DNA from: Prevotella sp. oral taxon 299 str. F0039
GTDB taxonomy: Bacteria > Bacteroidota > Bacteroidia > Bacteroidales > Bacteroidaceae
Direction: 5' to 3'
Assembly: GCF_000163055.2 (NCBI RefSeq)
Contig: NC_022111.1
Span: forward strand, 1,364,001 to 1,428,000
DNA length: 64,000 nt
The notes under the pieces are model-generated. The model made no database searches and had not been told where the DNA came from. It saw nothing but the letters and a program-made list of their open reading frames with translations. Below, in pieces: positions 27,427 to 35,688 of this stretch. The first letter of the stretch is position 1, and each line of letters opens with the position of its first letter. Both the position numbers and the translations under genes were made by a program.

Positions 27427-28578
27427 ATGATGAGATATTTATTTTTACCGCTAACGCTTGCTTTATGCCTTTGTGCAGTAACGGCATGGGCACGCAAGCA
27501 CAAAAGAATTAAGATGAAACATACATTCAAAATAGAGGTGATGAAGGGCTTTCCTAGCACCGAAAATGGTATAGATAAGGGCGTTTCAGCACCCTTTGGA
27601 GGTGTGGTTAACGACTATTTGATTATGGCCGGAGGCTGTAATTTTCCCGATAAACCAGTGTTTGAGGGTGGAAAGAAACGCTATTATAAAGGCATTTATG
27701 CTGCAAATGTGGCGCAAGGCGATTGTCTTTCGTGGACAAAAGTAGGCGAGTTGCCCGTAGAAGCAGGCTATGGCGTGAGCATTCCATCATCAAAAGGCAT
27801 ATATATAGTAGGTGGCAACAACCTCGAAGGATCGCTTAAAGATGCTTATGAAATTGTTTTCGATAGTCAAACGATGAGTGTTCAGTTCAACAAACTGCCC
27901 TCGTTGCCTTGCACACTCGATAATATGACAGGCACAATGGTGAACAATCACATCGTTGTTGCAGGTGGATTGGCAGATGGTGCGCCCTCTTTAAAGGTGC
28001 TAAGTCTTAACCTTTCAGATGTAAATAGCGGTTGGGTAGAAATTACAACCCTTCCTTCTTCGCCACGAGTGCAACCCGTTTGCGCTGCAATAGATAATAA
28101 ATTTCAACTTTGGGGCGGTTTTTATGATGGCTCAAAAGGTGGAGAAGCAGTTGTTTATACAGAAGGTTTGCAGTTCGATTTAGCTAAAAAAGAATGGCAA
28201 AAGCTTGGTTTTATTGGTAAAGACGAGGCAAACTCGGTTACAACAGTTGGTGCAGCAGCAGTTCAACTCAATGCAAATGAAGTGCTATTAACAGGTGGAG
28301 TGAACAAAGATATATTCTTTGATGCAATTAGTGGAGCGTATAAAATGGTTGAAAAGCAAAACTATTTGAAGCAACCAGTTGAGTGGTATCGTTTCAATGG
28401 CACCCTTATGCTTTTCAATGCGAAGACCAACAGCTGGACAGAAACCAATCTTTCGTCGCCTCATTTGGCTCGTGCAGGTGCACTAATGGTTTGTGCAAAG
28501 ACCGCAGTTTATTATATTGGGGGCGAGTTAAAACCTGGAGTTCGCTCGGCACAAGTGAGTAAAATAACTTGGGAATAA
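27427..28578 (+). CDS. Cyclically permuted mutarotase (NanM-type sialic acid epimerase)
   Basis: NanM-type proteins speed the alpha/beta interconversion of sialic acid in the periplasm. The 383-residue product has a signal peptide (hydrophobic core LPLTLALCLCAVTAWA) and kelch-type beta-propeller blades (FGGVVNDYLIMAGGCNFPD, IYIVGGNN, IVVAGGLADG, VLLTGGVN, VYYIGGEL). The family is described as a circular permutant of kelch mutarotases. I chose the ATG at 27427, where the signal peptide begins; the next codon is also ATG. It ends the operon. Confidence 0.85.
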   Translation: MMRYLFLPLTLALCLCAVTAWARKHKRIKMKHTFKIEVMKGFPSTENGIDKGVSAPFGGVVNDYLIMAGGCNFPDKPVFEGGKKRYYKGIYAANVAQGDCLSWTKVGELPVEAGYGVSIPSSKGIYIVGGNNLEGSLKDAYEIVFDSQTMSVQFNKLPSLPCTLDNMTGTMVNNHIVVAGGLADGAPSLKVLSLNLSDVNSGWVEITTLPSSPRVQPVCAAIDNKFQLWGGFYDGSKGGEAVVYTEGLQFDLAKKEWQKLGFIGKDEANSVTTVGAAAVQLNANEVLLTGGVNKDIFFDAISGAYKMVEKQNYLKQPVEWYRFNGTLMLFNAKTNSWTETNLSSPHLARAGALMVCAKTAVYYIGGELKPGVRSAQVSKITWE

Positions 28579-28702
28579 GCGATGTTGAAGTCAAGAAACA
28601 GTTGTTTTGAAAGCTAAACAACTCCTTTTCAAGGATTCGTTGCATGCAAACTAATTTTGTTTTGCAGTGTCTTGAAAATCAATAACATACAAACTACGTT
28701 GA

Positions 28703-28783
28703 AATAGCAATGCTTTTGATTTGTAAAAGCATTGCTATTTTTGTGTAATAACATATATTTTACACTGCAAAAGCATTGTTTTT
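28703..28783. repeat. 22-bp-period palindrome array, 4 units (after nan operon)
   Basis: Right arms start at 28711 (TGCTTTT), 28733 (TGCTATT), 28755 (decayed) and 28777 (TGTTTTT), spaced exactly 22. Left arms AAAAGCA are exact at 28725 and 28769. Confidence 0.85.
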
Positions 28784-28989
28784 AGATATGAAGAAGAAAG
28801 CAATATTTTTGCTTTCTTTATCTTTTTGAGATACAATGAGATAACAGATAGTTCTATTTTGAGTTGATTTTCAATATAAAAAACGACAAATCGAAAAACT
28901 AAAATTAAGCCCTTATTCGTAAAATGCTATATGTTCTTTGATAAAAATCAATAAAAATAGGTATTTATAAAATTGTTATCGCAAACAGC

Positions 28990-29019
28990 TTGCATTTTTT
29001 TTGAAATCAATTACCTTTG
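28990..29019 (+). promoter_or_regulatory. Promoter of the short candidate RNA
   Basis: TTG at 28990-28992, a 19-base spacer, TACCTTTG at 29012-29019. It has the same TACCTTTGCAT junction as the small RNA promoter at 55860. Confidence 0.7.
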
Positions 29020-29025
29020 CATCGT

Positions 29026-29087
29026 GTTTTTCATAGTATTAGATTTAAGGTTAACAAAGGTTGGGACTCAGCGGAGCCCCTTTTTTT
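29026..29087 (+). ncRNA. Short candidate RNA ending in a strong terminator
   Basis: Starting just after a good promoter, about 62 bases run through CATAGTATTAGATTTAAGG to a GC-rich hairpin (GGGACTC/GAGCCCC) and a seven-T run. The gene downstream has its own promoter about 300 bases later, so this is either a free small RNA or an attenuated leader. The CATAGTATTAGATTTAAGG block looks to me like a recurrent Bacteroidales leader sequence, from memory only. The region from here to 29360 holds nothing else I recognise. Confidence 0.6.
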
Positions 29088-29367
29088 ATTTCCAATGAAA
29101 AGCAAATAACTTTTGTTGTTTCTGCTCAACTAATAGACCGCAGTGTGTTGATGTTTCGATTTTAGAAAGCTCCACAATTTAGTTGTATCCTTATACTTCT
29201 TATAGCCGAAATACGATGATTTATTTACGTTATAGAATCTTTTATAGAGGCATTATTCCTTAAATTCACTTCATTTCAAACTCCGTTTGTTTAGAAATGT
29301 AGATAGGAAAATTTCCATCTTTTATACTTCTTAAAATAAAAGACCTCGTAATACGAGATGAAAAGGG

Positions 29368-29398
29368 TTGCTTAATTTTGCTATTTTCATTATCTTTG
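29368..29398 (+). promoter_or_regulatory. Promoter of the licD cluster
   Basis: TTG at 29368-29370, a 20-base spacer, TATCTTTG at 29391-29398. The ATG at 29418 lies only about 12 bases past the expected transcription start. Confidence 0.65.
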
Positions 29399-29417
29399 TA
29401 GCAAAATCGACGAAAAG

Positions 29418-30470
29418 ATGCAAAATGAATTGAATTATCTTGATAGGAACGAGTTTAATTTCGAGCCATCAAAAGAAGTGGTAGAAGCTTTTAGAAACTT
29501 TGATGTTAACAAGTTTGCGTTCTACACTCGCATTTATGATGAAGGCAAAAAAAGCATATTCTCTGTGTATTTATCAGAGTTATACGATATAGAAGAACAC
29601 CAAGTGATGGTGGGATATGGCGCAGAAGATCTGCTAAAGAAAACAGTTCACTATTTTCTTACAAAGGGAAATAATCGAAAAATGCTCATACCTAAGTTCT
29701 CTTGGTGGTATTATAAGTCGATTGCTGATGAGGTAGAGGGCGAAACTGAGTTGTATCCGATGTACGAACAAGAAGATACTTACAGTTATAATCTCGACGA
29801 ACTCAAAGCTCTTGTAGAGGAAAAACAACCCCGTTTGTTATTGGTTGCATCTCCAAACAACCCTACAGGTAATGGATTGACAGGCGAAGAGATAGAGCAA
29901 ATTCTTTCGTTTGTGCCTTCTAGCACCATAGTTGTGGTGGATGAGGCTTACGCTTCGTTTGTTTCTAAGAGTGGAGACTATATCAAACGACTTGTAAACA
30001 CCTATTCAAACATCATCGTTTGTCGCACCATGTCGAAGTTTTATGGACTTCCTGGCTTGCGCTTAGGCTATGGTTTTGTGGGTAAAGGGGGAGAAATGGA
30101 TGCCTTTTTGAAGTATGCCAACATGTATTTGGGCTACGATCGCTTATCGGAAGAGTTGGGAATAGCAGCTCTAAAGTCTGATGCTCACTATCGAGAAGTG
30201 GCTCGTGTGATGGAAGAAGCACGACAAATGTATACCGAAGAGATAGGCATTTTACCCGGATTTAAGGTGTATAAGTCGGTAGCCAACTTCATATTGATTA
30301 AATATCCCATTGAGTTGAAAGAGTCATTGCAACAGGCTTTTGCTGAAAGTAACTACAAAGTGAAGTTTATGAGCGAGCCAGATATCAATTCACATCTACG
30401 CATAACACTAGGAAGAGCAGAGCAAAACCGCTTTGTTTGCGACACCATTAAACGCATTGCACAACCATGA
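29418..30470 (+). CDS. PLP-dependent class I/II aminotransferase-fold enzyme (HisC/CobD-like)
   Basis: The 350-residue protein has the fold-type I signature: VGYGAEDLL, ASPNNPTGN (about 145), VDEAYASF (about 174), and the PLP lysine in MSKFYGLPGLRLGYG (about 205), with the substrate-binding arginine in HLRITLGRAEQN. It resembles histidinol-phosphate aminotransferases, a group that also contains the threonine-phosphate decarboxylase CobD. No histidine genes are nearby; it overlaps a LicC-like gene by four bases. It may supply an aminoalcohol phosphate for CDP activation. Function is inferred; a plain aminotransferase is equally possible. Confidence 0.85.
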   Translation: MQNELNYLDRNEFNFEPSKEVVEAFRNFDVNKFAFYTRIYDEGKKSIFSVYLSELYDIEEHQVMVGYGAEDLLKKTVHYFLTKGNNRKMLIPKFSWWYYKSIADEVEGETELYPMYEQEDTYSYNLDELKALVEEKQPRLLLVASPNNPTGNGLTGEEIEQILSFVPSSTIVVVDEAYASFVSKSGDYIKRLVNTYSNIIVCRTMSKFYGLPGLRLGYGFVGKGGEMDAFLKYANMYLGYDRLSEELGIAALKSDAHYREVARVMEEARQMYTEEIGILPGFKVYKSVANFILIKYPIELKESLQQAFAESNYKVKFMSEPDINSHLRITLGRAEQNRFVCDTIKRIAQP

Positions 30471-31195
30471 TAGCTGTTGTTTTGGCTGCTGGTATGGCGA
30501 AACGCCTACGCCCTTTAACCGACACAACACCCAAATGTCTTTTGAAAATAGGGCAAAAATCGTTGTTAGAGCGCACATTTAACGCCCTAAAAAGCGTTGG
30601 AGTTACTCAGTTTGTTGTGGTTACAGGCTATTTGCACGAGCAAATTGAGGCATTTTTAAGCAGTCGTTATCCTCAAGAAGATATCCTTTTCGAACACAAT
30701 GCAGTGTTCGAGAGTACCAATAACATTTATTCTCTTTGGCTTGCAATGAAGTATGTAAAGGGAAAAGAATTTCTTTTGCTCGATAGCGACATACTTTTCG
30801 ATCCGCAACTGCTCAATGCTGTGATGGCAGTTGAAGGCTCTTCGTTAGCCGTTAATCAGCATCCTTTGGGCGAAGAAGAGATGAAAGTGGTGGTAAATGC
30901 AGAGGGAACAATAACCCAAATCACCAAAGAATGTAGCCCAAAAATGGCATTAGGCGAGTCGGTTGGAATCGAAAAGATAAGCAACAGCTATTCGCAAGCT
31001 CTTTATGAAGAGTTAGAAAAGATGATGAACACAGAGCATCTTGAAAACGTTTTCTATGAGTTGGCGTTTGAAAGACTCATTGCTCAAGGTCATTCTTTTA
31101 AGGTTGTAGACACCACTTCGATATTTTCTACCGAGTTAGATACGGTAGAAGACTTTCAAAACGCACAGAAAATCATTCCACAACACTTGTATTAA
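30467..31195 (+). CDS. LicC-like nucleotidyltransferase
   Basis: The 242-residue protein starts with the nucleotide-binding pattern VVLAAGMAKRLRPLTDTTPK, continues with GYLHEQIEAFL and has the metal-binding segment LLLDSDILFD. This is the pattern of sugar-phosphate and phosphocholine nucleotidyltransferases. Because a licD gene follows two bases after its stop, CTP-dependent activation of a phospho-aminoalcohol is the likeliest role. It overlaps the PLP enzyme gene by four bases (ATGA), so the three genes are translationally coupled. Confidence 0.85.
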   Translation: MIAVVLAAGMAKRLRPLTDTTPKCLLKIGQKSLLERTFNALKSVGVTQFVVVTGYLHEQIEAFLSSRYPQEDILFEHNAVFESTNNIYSLWLAMKYVKGKEFLLLDSDILFDPQLLNAVMAVEGSSLAVNQHPLGEEEMKVVVNAEGTITQITKECSPKMALGESVGIEKISNSYSQALYEELEKMMNTEHLENVFYELAFERLIAQGHSFKVVDTTSIFSTELDTVEDFQNAQKIIPQHLY

Positions 31196-31197
31196 TC

Positions 31198-32016
31198 ATG
31201 GCAAACTACGATATTAAAGCCCTTCACAACTGCATTCTTAAAACCCTTCAAACCATAGATAAGGTGTGCAAAGAGCACAACTTGCGCTACTATATATGGG
31301 CAGGAACACAGTTAGGAGCTGTTCGTCACGGTGGATTTATACCTTGGGACGATGATATCGACATTGCTATGCCTCGCAAAGATTACGACCTTCTTATTGC
31401 TAATGCAAAAGAATGGTTGCCCAATCCCTATGAGATGGTTTGTGCAGAGAACGACGAAAACTATCCAATAGCATTTGCAAAGATTCAAGATGGCAGTACA
31501 ACCATCATCGAACGCATGCATCTTCGTTATCTTGGAGGGGCTTATATTGATGTTTTTCCTTTAGATGGAGTGCCCAATAACTGGCGCAAACGCTGGCATT
31601 TTGCACGTTATAAATTTTATCGCATAGTGCTTTATCTTGTTCAACGTGACCCTTATAAACACGGAAAAGGTCCAAGTAGTTGGGCTCCGTTGCTTTGTCG
31701 CAAGTTGTTTACATTGAAAGGCATTCAAAAAAGTATTCGAAACATTCTTACAAAGTACGACTTCGACAATTCAACTCTTGTGGCAGACTATGATGATGGT
31801 TTGCGCTTTGTTATGCCAAAAGAGATACTTGGCACCCCAATCCCTTGTAAGTTCGAAGACATAGAGGTACTTGGAGTGGCTCAACCCGATGCATATCTCA
31901 AAATGAAATATGGCAATTATATGCAATTACCGCCCGAAGATAAACGTCGACAACATAACTTTCACTATCTCGATCTCGAACATTCGTATAGAGAAATGGA
32001 TCAAAATAAGCAATAA
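31198..32016 (+). CDS. LicD-family phosphotransferase
   Basis: LicD proteins transfer phosphocholine or a similar group from a CDP carrier to a glycan. The 272-residue protein has the family core YIWAGTQLGAVRHGGFIPWD (about 31-50) with the DDDIDIAMPRKDY acidic motif, and GAYIDVFPLDGVPNN further on. It has no signal peptide and is probably cytoplasmic, acting on lipid-linked glycans. It ends the coupled three-gene unit and is followed by a repeat array. Confidence 0.9.
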   Translation: MANYDIKALHNCILKTLQTIDKVCKEHNLRYYIWAGTQLGAVRHGGFIPWDDDIDIAMPRKDYDLLIANAKEWLPNPYEMVCAENDENYPIAFAKIQDGSTTIIERMHLRYLGGAYIDVFPLDGVPNNWRKRWHFARYKFYRIVLYLVQRDPYKHGKGPSSWAPLLCRKLFTLKGIQKSIRNILTKYDFDNSTLVADYDDGLRFVMPKEILGTPIPCKFEDIEVLGVAQPDAYLKMKYGNYMQLPPEDKRRQHNFHYLDLEHSYREMDQNKQ

Positions 32017-32124
32017 GCATTTTGTGTTTCTTACCCCATTTCGTTCGTCTTTATTTCTACACTCATTCTTGCTTTAACTCTTTCGAAACTCTTTTCAACA
32101 AGAGAGTCATTTTTATCGTGTTCC

Positions 32125-32206
32125 AAAAGCAATGCTTTGGGCATTAAAAAACATAGCTTTTACACAGCAAACTCAATGCTTTTGCGCCCTAAAAGCAATG
32201 CCTTTT
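32125..32206. repeat. 22-bp-period palindrome array, 4 units (after licD)
   Basis: Right arms start at 32133, 32155 (AGCTTTT), 32177 and 32199 (with one inserted C), 22 apart. Left arms are AAAAGCA (32125), AAAAACA (32147), AAACTCA (32169) and AAAAGCA (32191). The linker GCGCCCT resembles GCACCCT seen in the arrays at 2.5 and 22.3 kb. Confidence 0.87.
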
Positions 32207-32315
32207 CAAAGTTCTTTTAATTCCTTTATTTGCATAGGGTTTGAGGTTGCGCTTTATATCCATTCGAAAGAGCGAAAAAAGTATTATTTTTTTTCTTAAA
32301 TATTATAATTTTCAC

Positions 32316-32402
32316 TATCTTTGCAAAGTATTAGCAAACCCTACATACAAATGGAAATGGAGAAAAAATACCCTCTTTATAATTTTATAAAAGGTATTTT
32401 TT
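32316..32402 (+). promoter_or_regulatory. Promoter and hairpin leader of the PCMD operon
   Basis: TATCTTTG (32316-32323) is a good -7 box. About 40 bases downstream a perfect 10-bp stem, AAAAAATACC (32363-32372) with GGTATTTTTT (32393-32402), encloses a further short AT stem. It resembles an intrinsic terminator placed 90 bases before the first gene, so it may be an attenuator. Confidence 0.5.
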
Positions 32403-32449
32403 CCCTTTCATTCTTATTTAGGTGTCTTTTTTTTATAATTTGCTTTTAG
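32351..32449 (+). CDS. Possible 32-residue leader peptide
   Basis: An ATG frame (MEMEKKYPLYNFIKGIFSLS and 12 more, mostly hydrophobic) runs through the leader hairpin and stops 40 bases before the PCMD gene. It could be a leader peptide coupled to the hairpin or a chance frame; there is no clear ribosome site. Low confidence. Confidence 0.2.
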   Translation: MEMEKKYPLYNFIKGIFSLSFLFRCLFFIICF

Positions 32450-32489
32450 GCGTAACAAAAACTTTTATATTTTTATCACTTATAAAAAA

Positions 32490-33617
32490 ATGAAAAAGAA
32501 TCAACTATTTTTGATCCTTACTTTAATATGTTTAGTACTTTTGGGTACAACATCTTGTATTAAAGACGAGGCAGCAAATACTGAAGCCGATATCCTTTCG
32601 GTTAGCGTAGATAACGGCATTCTTTTGCGAAATCCTGTCGTTTCGAACAGCGAAGTGAAGCTTTTTACTGCCGATAGTACTGATTTGAGTAAAGTAAAGA
32701 TACATTTTAATCTAACAGAAGGAGCAACTATAACCAGTGGAGACACCACTAATACGGATTATACCAATGCTCGTATGTTCACCGTTACATCGCAAGATGG
32801 CAATTGGAAAAAAGTATATAAGGTGCATTTTGTGCGTATTGATGGAATAACCGATTTCCATTTAGATGATATGCACTATTATACTTATACCGATGAATGG
32901 AACCCTTCTGCTCAACCAATAAATAAATTCCACATCCTTTCAGAAACAACTCTTTCTAAAAAGCAGATCAACTGGGCGAGTGGAAACCCTGGTTATTTAA
33001 TAGCAGCAGGCAATTCGCCAGCCGAAGACTATCCAACTTTCCAAAGTAACGATGGCTTTAAAGGCAAATGTGCGCAGTTAGTTACACGCTCAACAGGCCT
33101 CCTTGGCAGAATGTTTGGTGCTCCTATTGCAGCAGGAAACCTTTTCTTGGGTGATTTTCAACTCGATATTTCTAACGCATTGCGCTCAACTCACTTCGGA
33201 ATACCATATCTTCAAGAGCCAGTTGCATTGAGTGGATATTACAAATATCAAGCAGGTGCGTCGTTCACTGATAAGAATTCGAAAGTGATTGCAGACAAGA
33301 AAGATATCTTTACCATATATGCTGTGTTGTATGAGGTAACAACTGAGGTACCATATCTTGATGGTACCAACTCGTTAACCAGTGAGAATATCGTGAAGAT
33401 CGCTAAACTTGAGGATAAAAAAGAAACTAACGAATGGACTCGTTTTGAAGTTCCTTTCACCTTCTTAGAAGGCAAAAGCATCGATATAGAAAAGCTTCAG
33501 GCAGGTAAATATAATCTTGCAATTGTGCTTTCTTCGAGCGAAGATGGTGCAAACTTTAATGGAGCAGTGGGCAGTACCTTATGGGTTGACGAGCTACACA
33601 TTGATGTTAAATACTAA
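32490..33617 (+). CDS. PCMD-domain lipoprotein
   Basis: The 375-residue protein has a lipobox (TTSCIKD, cysteine about 23), a DUF4988/IPT-like N-terminal beta domain to about residue 120, and a C-terminal region that I recognise as the putative carbohydrate metabolism domain (PCMD), ending in GSTLWVDELHID. PCMD proteins are surface or periplasmic proteins with a jelly-roll-like fold and unproven carbohydrate binding. It starts a tight operon with a beta-barrel protein (17 bases) and a sugar kinase (19 bases). Confidence 0.82.
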   Translation: MKKNQLFLILTLICLVLLGTTSCIKDEAANTEADILSVSVDNGILLRNPVVSNSEVKLFTADSTDLSKVKIHFNLTEGATITSGDTTNTDYTNARMFTVTSQDGNWKKVYKVHFVRIDGITDFHLDDMHYYTYTDEWNPSAQPINKFHILSETTLSKKQINWASGNPGYLIAAGNSPAEDYPTFQSNDGFKGKCAQLVTRSTGLLGRMFGAPIAAGNLFLGDFQLDISNALRSTHFGIPYLQEPVALSGYYKYQAGASFTDKNSKVIADKKDIFTIYAVLYEVTTEVPYLDGTNSLTSENIVKIAKLEDKKETNEWTRFEVPFTFLEGKSIDIEKLQAGKYNLAIVLSSSEDGANFNGAVGSTLWVDELHIDVKY

Positions 33618-33634
33618 AACGACGAATAATTAAA

Positions 33635-34414
33635 ATGAAAAAGATATTATTTCTAGCTCTTGTCGCTATTCTTTCGCACTCTGTAGGTTATGCTCAAAGC
33701 GACAGAACAACAAGCTTAGTGAACTCAGAAAAGAACGGATGGGAATATGAAGTGCGTGCAGGTGTCAACATAGGAGGCGCAACTCCAATGCCAATGCCAG
33801 CAGAAATACGGAAGATAAAGAGTTATAGTCCTAAGTTTAATGGAACAATTGAAGGCGTAGTTACTTATTGGTTCGATGGCAATAGCAGTCCTTGGGGCTT
33901 GTCTACAGGCTTAAAAGTCGAAGAAAAAGGTATGATTACCGAGGCAGGAGTAAAGAGTTATAGCACCGAAATTATTCAAGGTTCACAACGAGTTGCAGGC
34001 TATTACACAGGAAATGTAAAGACACAATATAATAGTACATTGTTAACTCTACCCGTAATGGCAAACTATCGCTTTAATGATCAATGGAAAGTGCGTGCTG
34101 GTTTGTATGTAGCTTATCGCTTAGATGGCGAGTTTGCAGGCACAGTGAGCAATGGTTATCTTAGAGAAGGTAATCCAACAGGAGAGAAAGTCTTATTTGA
34201 AGGTGACGCAATAGCAAGTTATAACTTCTCGAATGAGTTGCGTCGATTCCAATGGGGTATGCAATTAGGTGGTAGTTGGCGTGCATTTAAACACTTTACT
34301 GTTAATGCAGATCTTACATATAACATCAATGGAATATTCAAAAGTAGCTTTCAAACGATTACATTTCCACTTTACCCCCTTTATCTTAATATCGGATTTG
34401 GATATCGTTTCTAA
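33635..34414 (+). CDS. PorT-family-like outer-membrane beta-barrel protein
   Basis: The 259-residue protein has a signal peptide ending VGYA before Q and then eight or so amphipathic strands ending GFGYRF, the aromatic C-terminal signature of outer-membrane barrels. Phrases such as YEVRAGVNIGGATP and LPVMANYRFNDQWKVRAGLY are typical of the small barrels annotated as PorT-like. It lies between the PCMD lipoprotein and the kinase. No transport substrate can be inferred. Confidence 0.8.
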   Translation: MKKILFLALVAILSHSVGYAQSDRTTSLVNSEKNGWEYEVRAGVNIGGATPMPMPAEIRKIKSYSPKFNGTIEGVVTYWFDGNSSPWGLSTGLKVEEKGMITEAGVKSYSTEIIQGSQRVAGYYTGNVKTQYNSTLLTLPVMANYRFNDQWKVRAGLYVAYRLDGEFAGTVSNGYLREGNPTGEKVLFEGDAIASYNFSNELRRFQWGMQLGGSWRAFKHFTVNADLTYNINGIFKSSFQTITFPLYPLYLNIGFGYRF

Positions 34415-34433
34415 AGGATGACGCCATATTAGC

Positions 34434-35288
34434 ATGAAAAAGGATAGTCTATGTTGCGTAGGGCATATTACAAAAGACAAGATTATTACTCCTAAAGATG
34501 AGTTTTCTCTGTTTGGAGGAACGGCGTTTTATTTTGCACATGCAATAAATACGCTACCTAAATGTGTTCAATTTGAATTGATTACAAAGGTTGGCGACAA
34601 TGCAAAAGCTGCAGTTCTAGAGCTTAAGGAACTAGGAATTGATGTGCAAAACTTTGATAGTGAACACACCGTTTATTTTGAAAATAGATATGGAAACGAT
34701 CCTAATCACCGCACACAACGTGTGTTAGCTAAGGCAGATGCTTTCGAAATTGAAGATGTTATCAATTCAAATGCCGATATTTATCATATTGGTTCGCTCT
34801 TAAATGACGACTTCTCGCCCGAAGTTCTTCAGTTTTTGGCTCAAAAAGGCTTGTTGTCTATCGATGCACAAGGCTTTTTACGTCGTGTAGAAGATGGAAA
34901 TGTACTTGCAACGAACTGGTGTAGCAAGCAAGAACTACTTGAGATTACTCACTTCTTGAAGGTGAATGAGAACGAGATGGAAGTGCTAACCAACTATAAA
35001 GATCCACGAAAAGCAGCACAATTGCTTGCCAAAATGGGTGTGAAAGAAGTTATTATAACACTTGGGAGTTATGGCTCTTTGATTTATACCAACGGTACTT
35101 TCTATGATATACCTGCTTATAAACCTGCTCAGTTGATTGATGTAACGGGCTGTGGAGATACTTATATGGCTGGATATTTATATGGAAGAGCAACAGGAAA
35201 GGGTGTTCAAGAGAGCGGAGAACTTGCTGCTCGGATGTGTACTCGTAAGATAGAGGGAAGCGGTCCGCTAACTTCTTTTGAACTATAA
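34434..35288 (+). CDS. PfkB-family sugar kinase
   Basis: The 284-residue protein is a ribokinase-fold kinase. It has the N-terminal GGTAFYFAHAI substrate-side motif, and near the C-terminus DVTGCGDTYMAGYLYGR with the catalytic aspartate in the GxGD anion hole. It lacks the first strand seen in longer members but keeps the active site. The substrate is unknown; inositol, ribose or a nucleoside are possible. Co-transcription with two envelope proteins is unusual for this family. Confidence 0.88.
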   Translation: MKKDSLCCVGHITKDKIITPKDEFSLFGGTAFYFAHAINTLPKCVQFELITKVGDNAKAAVLELKELGIDVQNFDSEHTVYFENRYGNDPNHRTQRVLAKADAFEIEDVINSNADIYHIGSLLNDDFSPEVLQFLAQKGLLSIDAQGFLRRVEDGNVLATNWCSKQELLEITHFLKVNENEMEVLTNYKDPRKAAQLLAKMGVKEVIITLGSYGSLIYTNGTFYDIPAYKPAQLIDVTGCGDTYMAGYLYGRATGKGVQESGELAARMCTRKIEGSGPLTSFEL

Positions 35289-35349
35289 GAAAGTAGAACA
35301 AAGGCGTTGGAGGAGCAATCGAAAAATGATATCACGAAAATTGCTTTGC

Positions 35350-35386
35350 AAACTCAGTGCTTTTGGCACATAATGTTAATGCTTTT
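35350..35386. repeat. 22-bp-period palindrome array, 2 units (after PfkB kinase)
   Basis: TGCTTTT starts at 35358 and 35380, 22 apart, each with a weak left arm. A third similar core at 35342 is out of phase. The array borders the IS256 remnant. Confidence 0.75.
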
Positions 35387-35419
35387 GAAGGGAATACCAT
35401 TAAATATCTTAGAATTAAA

Positions 35420-35575
35420 GAAGAAAAGTGATAGACCCTCACTACTGTTTGTGTAATCAGAAATGATTTCCAATATTTGTGAATGTGTAAGTTCCATTTT
35501 ATTGTTATTATTTTTTGTACTTATACAAAGATAAGAAAAATATGGATTTCCACACTTTTTTAGTGCACAACCGCT
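35420..35575 (-). mobile_element. Decayed end of an IS256-family element
   Basis: On the minus strand, positions 35497 down to about 35420 encode MELTHSQILEIISDYTNSSE followed by GL, which resembles the N-terminus of Bacteroidetes IS256-family transposases, after which the frame runs into unrelated sequence. Upstream is a TATCTTTG promoter-like box, and further out a GTGCACTAAAAAAGTGTGG stretch that could be the terminal inverted repeat. Only one end is left, so it is not mobile. Family assignment is from memory of the N-terminal pattern. Confidence 0.45.
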
Positions 35576-35616
35576 AGTGTGATTGGAACAGAAAGAAGTA
35601 ATTATGCACAAGAAAA

Positions 35617-35658
35617 TGAAACGGGAAGGTGTTTATCTAAACACATTCCCGTTTTATT
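35617..35658. terminator. Terminator at the end of the N-glycan locus
   Basis: AAACGGGAAGGTGTTTA and the opposite arm ACACATTCCCGTTTT form a long stem with a T run on the plus strand and a T-rich tail on the minus strand. It lies 30 bases after the last gene of the minus-strand polysaccharide locus. Confidence 0.78.
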
Positions 35659-35688
35659 TAATAGAGTATTATTTCCTTATTAGGACAT

